Shown piece after piece: positions 59,046 through 64,000 of a DNA stretch of 64,000 bases. The stretch lies in the NCBI GenBank assembly GCA_030141605.1, contig JAQGDQ010000880.1, forward strand, positions 20,648 to 84,647. The letters are read 5' to 3'. Position 1 is the first letter of the stretch. Every line of letters starts with the position of its first letter. The stretch comes from Tubiluchus corallicola. Taxonomy: Eukaryota; Priapulida; Priapulimorpha; Priapulimorphida; Tubiluchidae. A program made the position numbers and the translations under genes. The notes beneath the pieces are model-generated. The model saw only the letters and a program-made list of their open reading frames with translations. It did no database searches and was not told the origin of the DNA.

Positions 59046-62000
59046 CTTTATTTAAAGTTAGCTTGTGGGTTAACAATTAACATAAGCTCAAGAGCTTTTT
59101 CCACCGACTGTAAGAAAAATCTACACCTAAATAACAGAGACTATTATTACCCCACTTTTGTCCTAAATACCACGTGCCAGGCAGGGCAACAGCGGGGCCA
59201 TTTTTAAAGCCTTTGGCATGACCTGGCCTCTGTATCGAACCTACTACCTCTCAGATGGAAAGCGGACACGTTACCACTAGACTAAATCGTCTGGTCAACA
59301 CAATGCCTTGTGTTTTATGCGTTGCAGCATAAAGTCTTACATTCTATAGTGATAGGACACCTATCTTTCAGTTTAAACAGTAAAAAAACTTAAATTAATA
59401 TCTCAAAAGAATTTATCCTAGACAAGATGAGAATATTTTACCTGTCAGTAAAATTCAGCAGATCAATGTTGTAAATATGAATAGATTTGTAGACGTAAGC
59501 GGTCAAAAAAGTTTCATACAAAAAAGTATAGCCAGAAACAATGTTAAACTGTTAAGATAAGTCAACTCACCACTCACTCTGTTTAGTGCAAATCCTAAAC
59601 AGTCAAAGTTATTGCTAGTTTGCTGGTCATTTTACGTATTTTAGACCTAACCCAGACAAGCCTTATGTTTATAAGAACATGTTAGTACGTATGCATCATT
59701 GCAATATATTCAAAATTTACACGAAGAATTGCAATTAAATAAATTCCAAAGCTATGAATGGAAATAAGAAAAGTGATAACTAAAGTGAGGGCATCTGTCA
59801 ACTACTTATCTTAACTTAATATTTTTTGCTTTCATCTGATGCAATGACGTGATGTGGTCAATAAATATACCAAGCAAATGTGTTTTTCTTTCAGTTTTCG
59901 GGCGCGCTGAACAGGCTGTCAAACTGTAAGCTTATTGGAATAGATGTCAGTTTGGCTAAGAAAATAAGATACAGGCATTTACCTTGTAAATCTACGTACT
60001 CTATGGTCTCCATGGATTTAGCATTAGTTAACATGATCCCCCGTGCCATACCAATTACTAGTATGGAAGTAGATTTCAGGAGGTCACTAAAATACATAGA
60101 ATCAAACTAGAAATGTAAAAAAAAGATTTCGTTATAACACTAAACTAATCATGTGATATCCTTAAACAGCAAACTGGACAATGTTTATCTTGGAAATACT
60201 GTGACTTCAACAATTCAAAATCAACATAACCTTAATGCATTTAAAGAGTTACTTGACAAACCAATGAGTTTTGTTTACATTTGCTTATTTTTGTTTACTT
60301 CAACAGGTCTGAAAAAACAACACTGGATTCTTTTGTACAGTAGGTCAATTATACGGTTACTAGTACCTCACAAATGATGGCGCGTAAAAATGTTGATCAC
60401 TTTTACCAGGTTCAACCTCAACAGCAGAAGAAGAGCTCGGAAAAGCAAAGTGCAATCCTAAAATAGATGTGCCAGCTTCCGCTTCACCTTTATCAGCACC
60501 ATCCTCATCTGCAGCTGTACGCATCTTCCACGCTGGCTCACTACTTACTACTTTAAATCCTAAATTAAAAAAGTTTGTATCAAGTACTAAGAGCAACGTT
60601 AATACACGATGGTCATCAAGTAGAACTGTTGTTAGTATAACACTCTCGGTTAAAAACGACAACTTGGGGTGACATATATGGATTTGCAAACTAAAGGAGT
60701 TTATAAGTAAGGTAAGTTATACATTATTACACTGGAGTACTTTGACGATATATGATATACTGCAAGCCTAACAAGTACTACTTGGCACAATGAAACTCAT
60801 TAACAACCTAACTGAACTATTACGCAAAGTATCTTTGACTAAAATAATTTAAACAAAGCATACTTAGCGAAACCAGCTAATTTTCTGTCTCATTAACAAA
60901 GATCTATCTAGTACTAGAGCAGCCGTTGTTGTGTTTTGCATGTCAGATGACTTGCCACTGGCTGCAAGGCAACCTATAAGGTTGATTGGTTAAATGGTCT
61001 GCTATTGTTCTATAAATAGCATATCAGTTAGACTTAAAAAACAGAGTTCATATCTGAAGACTTCCCAAGCAAAATTTCTGTTCCAGCTGCAGTGGCCGAT
61101 TCATTATTTTGGGTTGATTCATAACCAAGCCAATTATATTTTTTATTACCTTCGCTCCTAAAATTATACTCAGGTGATGATTGGCTCTCCTGCTTGCCAC
61201 TTTGATGCTTAGCAAAGGTTTTAGTGGTATCCAAGGTAAACAACAGACGCGGATTCTTCCAATCAGACAGGTCGTACAATCTTACCAAACCATCTTCGGT
61301 ACCCAGGGCAAATTGCGCCGCCCTGGGATTCATTGCAATTGTCAAAAATGGAGAAGCTGAAACAATAATAAACATGATTTGTTATTTTATGAATCCCTTT
61401 TGGTTTCAAAAAAGTAAATATTGAAAAACACAGAGAAACACTACTTTGTTTTTTCCTTTTAGCAGGTTTGAATAAGTAGTTTGAATTAAGCATTATTAAA
61501 ACTGATGACTTTTGAAAATTATTACTATAAGACATCAACATATCTGATATAACACAAGACTGATATTATTAAGCCTGATGACTCTTATTAAATACTTACT
61601 ATAAGATATCAATGTACCTGATATAACAGAAGACTGACAGATGAGCTCACTTTTGGCTACATCCCAAATTTTAAATGTCCTGTCATCAGACGCTGTGACC
61701 AGTAACGAAGATGCATGAGTAAAAAACTCTGCACAGTTTACTTTGCTCTTGTGTCCCACTAATGTTGTATCATACTTATCTGCCTGAATAAACGTGCAAA
61801 ATAAGTATAGATGCTTTGAAGTGTGTAAAAGAAATTCAAATATTAGAGAAACATAGTTAATTACAACCTGTCAATCATATATGTTTAGGAATACAGCACT
61901 GAGAATAAAAAGTTAATTAGCAATTCATGCCTTTTTGTCCAATGTTTACCTCTGTGCCAATGACTAGAACACTGCTATCTATACATAGAGCAACAAGTGT

Positions 62001-63699
62001 ATTATCTGCATTACATGCGCAGTAATTGACTGTTCCCAGTGTTTGACCAACCACTCTGCCCTTTGCTTGATCACCTATATCATAGAAACAATATACACGT
62101 ATAAGAAACAAAAAGCTCAGACCTACTCTGCTACATTAGGTCAGCAGCTATAGTGGTACAATCTTCAACCTATTACTGCAATGTTCTGGGTTCTAGTCCT
62201 GGCTGGCTTACAATTTTTTAACGTATTGCTTGTGCTCCAATTATTTAGCTTTTAAGTTAATTGTTGTTTATGCGTAAATAGTTAAATTTACTAAATTCTG
62301 GGGTGTCACAGTTCAAAAATATGTTCAGACAAAAAATAAAGTGCAGGTTTTTCACAATGGTCACCTAACAGATGGACAATTTGCGACTTTAAGTTGCGAT
62401 TTTTGCAATAGGACAAATGCTTTCATTACAACAGACATAATATATTACTGATATAGTTTCCTGCAGTCACGAAAACAAAAAAACGCTACCATTATAAATT
62501 TACACAAGACAGTACGCAAACACGAACTTTTGTTTTTTGGCAAACTTGTTAATGAAAGCCAAACAGCAATACAACAATAAGCTGTGCAAAGATATGAAAC
62601 AGTTTAAAATACGCACCTGAAACCTGAGTGCCTAGTGCCTCCCTTATGTTCCATACTATTACATAATCATCACTGCAAGAACACAGAAATGAACGGCTAC
62701 CAAAACAAAGGGCTGTTATGACACTTGTGTGACCTTCTAACAGCAACGGCTGAAAAACAAACTAGAAAGTATATCAGGCGATAAAGGAAATGCAAATGAC
62801 TAAGGCTATAACAAAAATTCACTTCACACAGTACAGCTCAGCTTCAACTGTCTAGGAGTTGAGTTAGTTAGCTAAGTTTTTAAGTTGCCCAGCCTCACAG
62901 AAGAATTAAGCATCTCCCGGAAGAGGTTAATAATCAGAATACCCTGTTGCCACTTAAGTAAACTGGAAAAGTTGTTAGTCGTAGAGTGGACTCACTGTTT
63001 CTGGCTTGAGTAAGCTAAGAAAGCTGCTAATCCTAGAGTGGGCTCAGAATTCTTTGCCCTGATTTGTTTAAGCTTGGAGATTTGTGGATCCCAGAGTGGA
63101 CTCAGAATTCCCTGCTCCTGGTTGGAGAGTTGTTAATCCTAGAGTGAACTCAGAACTCTCTGCTCCTGGTGTGAGCAAGCTCAAAAAGTTGTTGATCCTA
63201 GAGTGTACTTAGAATTCCCTCCTCTTGTGTTAAATAAACTTGTAGAGAGTTGTTGCTCACAGATAATATTCAGCATACTCAGTTTTGACTTAAAGCTAGA
63301 GCTATTGACCCCAGGATTGACTGCAAATGCTCTGTCTCTGTTTGAGCAAACTGAGAGAGATAATAAACCCTCCACTTGCAATACGCACTCCACTCTGGGA
63401 ACTTAGCCTTTGAGCTGAAATATTTAAAATTTAAAAGATTTAAAAAATTGGTTATCCATCAAATGGTGAATAATGCTCAAGTAAAGGAAGTGGAAAATAG
63501 ATCAGTAAAAACAGTGTTAGGTCAAAATTGTGAACTCTTTAACGACTAATACTTTGGTTTCAAGGTCAGTTACTGTCCAAATTCCAACATGAAACCTCCT
63601 CGATGGAATAGCAACAAATGTTCCATCAAAAGCAATTTGTGTAGCATAATGTCCATCAATCTCAGATGATATAATGTTACCAATTTCTTCACCACACAT
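45491..63699 (-). CDS. WDR27: WD repeat-containing protein 27
   Basis: WD40 beta-propeller protein of unclear function. Exons, 5' to 3': 63699-63553, 62749-62617, 62074-61950, 61783-61618, 61356-61150, 60559-60407, 60057-59983, 59594-59571 (24-nt microexon, less sure), 58644-58550, 56082-56003, 55877-55778, 54531-54428, 52844-52743, 51986-51859, 50765-50632, 49088-48991, 48430-48309, 47698-47601, 46382-46280, 46049-45951 and 45541-45491 (stop). Phases agree everywhere except between 58550 and 56082, where a small exon is probably missing. WD blades include LLLEGHTSVITALCF...SDDYVIVWNI, LVGHKSKVNCAEFF...ASDDRTFKIWD, GHNGAVLSANWSRDSRWLIS...KIWS, DGAKLWDLRTSR and LSGHTEVVSDVAFHP...TATLDGNLRLF. 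Family-specific stretches (RFAQFYYMDKFLLLTSG, FHDRIKSSGY) match WDR27 rather than a generic WD40 protein. About 780 residues are recovered, near the vertebrate length. Introns carry several mobile elements. Confidence 0.92.
46620..47060 (+). repeat. Dispersed repeat, copy 1 (inverted partner at 53450-53880)
   Basis: Shares with the minus strand of 53450-53880 the blocks TTTCG(A/T)CATTTGCTA, AGGTGCTGTACCTCT-like GGGGCTGTGCCTCT, GTGTTAGTTT, GTGAGCACAGC and TTTGTCTTAAAACTTGCC. Both copies have a short collinear open frame (FRHLL...GAVPL.S.VLV). Degraded element of unknown class in a WDR27 intron. Confidence 0.7.
47245..47575 (+). mobile_element. tRNA-derived SINE
   Basis: The head resembles a tRNA: GAGTAGTTATGGC (A-box-like) and CTGGGTTTGTGTACC (B-box-like), about 30 nt apart, with CCA following within a few tens of bases. 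A non-tRNA body of ~200 bp follows, ending AAATAAACTCATAATAATAA with an (ATA)n tail. It lies antisense in a WDR27 intron. Confidence 0.55.
49189..49510. repeat. 32-bp minisatellite, about ten copies
   Basis: Unit ATGTAGCCACTGCTATAAAA followed by CTGCTCTTCTTA. Copies are nearly identical; variants include CTAGAAAA, CTGTAAAA and CTCATCTTA. It lies in the WDR27 intron between exons 50765-50632 and 49088-48991. Confidence 0.95.
50030..50330 (-). pseudogene. LINE reverse-transcriptase C-terminal remnant
   Basis: The minus-strand frame reads VFKYSFANRVIDMWNSWLSV then NLRSFSFKLLTF and a stop. The pattern 'YSF.NRV.D.WNSLP..V.....L.SFK..L' is the C-terminal signature of Jockey/CR1-like retrotransposons. 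The upstream frame is broken by stops. It is sense to WDR27 within an intron. Confidence 0.7.
51217..51572. mobile_element. hAT MITE, copy 2 (perfect 8-bp duplication TTGAAGGG)
   Basis: Same family as 35177-35551: left end TACAGGTGAGCAT, right end reversed TAGGGGTGAGCAT, and an interior of GAATCGAA-like words in inverted order. The duplication TTGAAGGG is identical at 51209-51216 and 51573-51580. It lies in a WDR27 intron. Confidence 0.92.
53450..53880 (-). repeat. Dispersed repeat, copy 2 (inverted partner of 46620-47060)
   Basis: Reverse-orientation copy of the repeat described at 46620-47060, at about 70-75 percent similarity by eye. The arms are ~6.4 kb apart in WDR27 introns. Confidence 0.7.
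54790..55340. other. WDR27 intron stretch with CAC/ACC-rich short repeats
   Basis: A loose run of CAACA/CACCA/ATCAC words at 54810-54960. I see no exon or element ends. Confidence 0.4.
55353..55725. mobile_element. Degraded hAT-like element
   Basis: The left edge CAGGGCAGGATTACGCTA and the right edge (reversed) CCGGCAGATTATGACC resemble each other. Subterminal GTAGCCTAGGGTCC and GGGGCCCCAT fit this common hAT terminus type. No target duplication is preserved. In a WDR27 intron. Confidence 0.45.
56310..56880 (-). mobile_element. tRNA-like SINE head split by a DNA element
   Basis: On the minus strand the A-box-like part TAGGATAGTGGTTAG (56875-56851) is separated by the inserted element 56394-56850 from the rest of a tRNA-like sequence. 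That part holds GGTCTCGGGTTCAAATCC (B box GGTTCAAATCC) and CAGACC. Removing the insert restores an A-to-B spacing somewhat longer than in a tRNA. Confidence 0.55.
56394..56850. mobile_element. hAT-type element inserted into a tRNA-like SINE
   Basis: Left end CAGGGGCGAATGGG; right end reversed CAGTGGCGGATCTAG, continuing into GGGGG(T)GAGCC. CTAAC flanks both sides (56389-56393 and 56851-56855). Allowing a two-base shift, ACTAACCA and GCTAACCA agree at 7 of 8. The element is 457 bp with no transposase ORF. Confidence 0.65.
57843..58305. mobile_element. piggyBac-type MITE
   Basis: Both ends begin CCCTTTCA (left CCCTTTCAGTCCC, right reversed CCCTTTCATACCC). TTAA follows on the right (58306-58309), and the decayed TTCA precedes on the left (57839-57842). 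A TATCCCAYGGGATACA palindrome occurs near 57978 and again near 58275. The CCCTTT terminus with TTAA target is typical of piggyBac. 463 bp, no transposase, WDR27 intron. Confidence 0.75.
59014..59297 (-). mobile_element. tRNA-derived SINE with long target-site duplication
   Basis: On the minus strand the head is CCAGACGATTTAGTCTAGTG (A box TAGTCTAGTGG), then GTAGGTTCGATACAGAGGCC (B box GGTTCGATAC). A body of ~170 bp follows and ends in an (ATT)n tail (opposite 59014-59045). Flanks 58975-59013 and 59298-59336 are near-identical, sharing TGTTTTATGC, GTTGCAGCA and AAGTC in order. It lies in the WDR27 intron upstream of exon 58644-58550. Confidence 0.8.
62138..62340 (+). mobile_element. tRNA-like SINE head
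   Basis: Contains GCTATAGTGGTACAATC (A-box-like) and TTCTGGGTTCTAGTCCTGGC (B box GGTTCTAGTCC) about 35 nt apart, with a 3' AT-rich body whose end is unclear. It lies in a WDR27 intron, antisense to the gene. Confidence 0.55.
62920..63390. repeat. Degenerate ~60-bp minisatellite, about seven units
   Basis: Recurring order: GTTGTTAATCCTAGAGTG, then GACTCAGAATTCCCTGCTCC, then TG(A/G)GCAAGCT(C/A)A(A/G)AAA. Units near 62975, 63030, 63090, 63130 and 63190 are clearest; those near 63245-63370 are more decayed. It occupies the first WDR27 coding intron. Confidence 0.85.
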
Positions 63700-63720
63700 T
63701 TAGTTAGAACGAGTCTCCAT
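63700..63720 (-). promoter_or_regulatory. Minimal upstream ORF abutting the WDR27 start
   Basis: In the same frame, ATG GAG ACT CGT TCT AAC TAA ends directly before the ATG called as the WDR27 start. A splice acceptor (TTTCAG|GTGTATGG) precedes it at 63725, so this is probably the edge of the first coding exon, with a 5' UTR exon beyond. It could lower initiation or allow reinitiation. Alternatively the real start lies in an unseen upstream exon in another arrangement. Confidence 0.45.
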
Positions 63721-63725
63721 ACACC

Positions 63726-64000
63726 TGAAACTGCAAAACAAGTAATAAATATAAACACCTCACGCATGCGTACTTGCTGCATGGCCTTACACCAATTCCA
63801 TTATTTTCAGATTCCAGTGTAGACGTTAGTGCATAATTATGCAGCATAAAGTGTACTGCACAATAATAAATTATTACTCTGACACTGAGAATAAAAGGGT
63901 AATAGTCATTGGAACAACATTAAATTACTTTGATAAGAAGGCAGAACTGGTGCAAATACACGTCTCTTCATATTTCCATAAATTTGTCTTATTTAAATTT
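63726..64000. other. Region upstream of the first WDR27 coding exon
   Basis: Contains the acceptor for exon 63699-63553 and AT-rich sequence. The promoter and any 5' UTR exon are probably beyond the window. Confidence 0.4.

Overview
This is a nuclear window from an invertebrate animal, AT-rich, with GT-AG introns mostly of 0.5-2.5 kb, several very long microsatellites, and many short DNA transposons and tRNA-derived SINEs. The genes are animal or eukaryotic types: ribosomal protein eL24, histone chaperone ASF1, tubulin ligase-like TTLL9 and WDR27. I cannot place the phylum from sequence alone.

Layout. 1-14,653: a minus-strand multi-exon gene that I do not recognise, running off the left edge. 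Its large last visible intron is filled with microsatellites, MITEs and a tRNA-His pseudogene. 15,594-15,665: an intact tRNA-His(GTG) on the minus strand. About 16,013-23,961: RPL24 on the plus strand, with transposon copies in three introns. 24,890-27,115: a repeat-rich gap with degenerate ~140-bp repeats and two complete TIR elements side by side; the second carries an intact 81-residue zinc-finger ORF. 27,601-32,473: ASF1 (four exons, plus strand), with LINE 3' ends in intron 2. 36,630-45,350: a tandem segmental duplication of an intronless TTLL9-type gene. Both copies are long ORFs, the second shortened by a nonsense change, and their cores look homogenised by gene conversion. 45,491-63,699: WDR27 on the minus strand, at least 20 exons, convergent with the TTLL9 pair.

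How the parts relate. eL24 and ASF1 are housekeeping genes. TTLL9 proteins are linked to cilia and flagella; WDR27 is a WD40-repeat protein whose role is poorly known. I see no operon or gene cluster. The most distinctive feature is the mobile-element content: at least nine TIR elements whose ends and target-site duplications can be read directly (8-bp hAT type, TTA Harbinger type, TA pogo type, TTAA piggyBac type, plus 6-bp and 4-bp types), tRNA-derived SINEs, and LINE 3' fragments. Exon coordinates were read by eye from frame, homology recalled from the families, and splice consensus.
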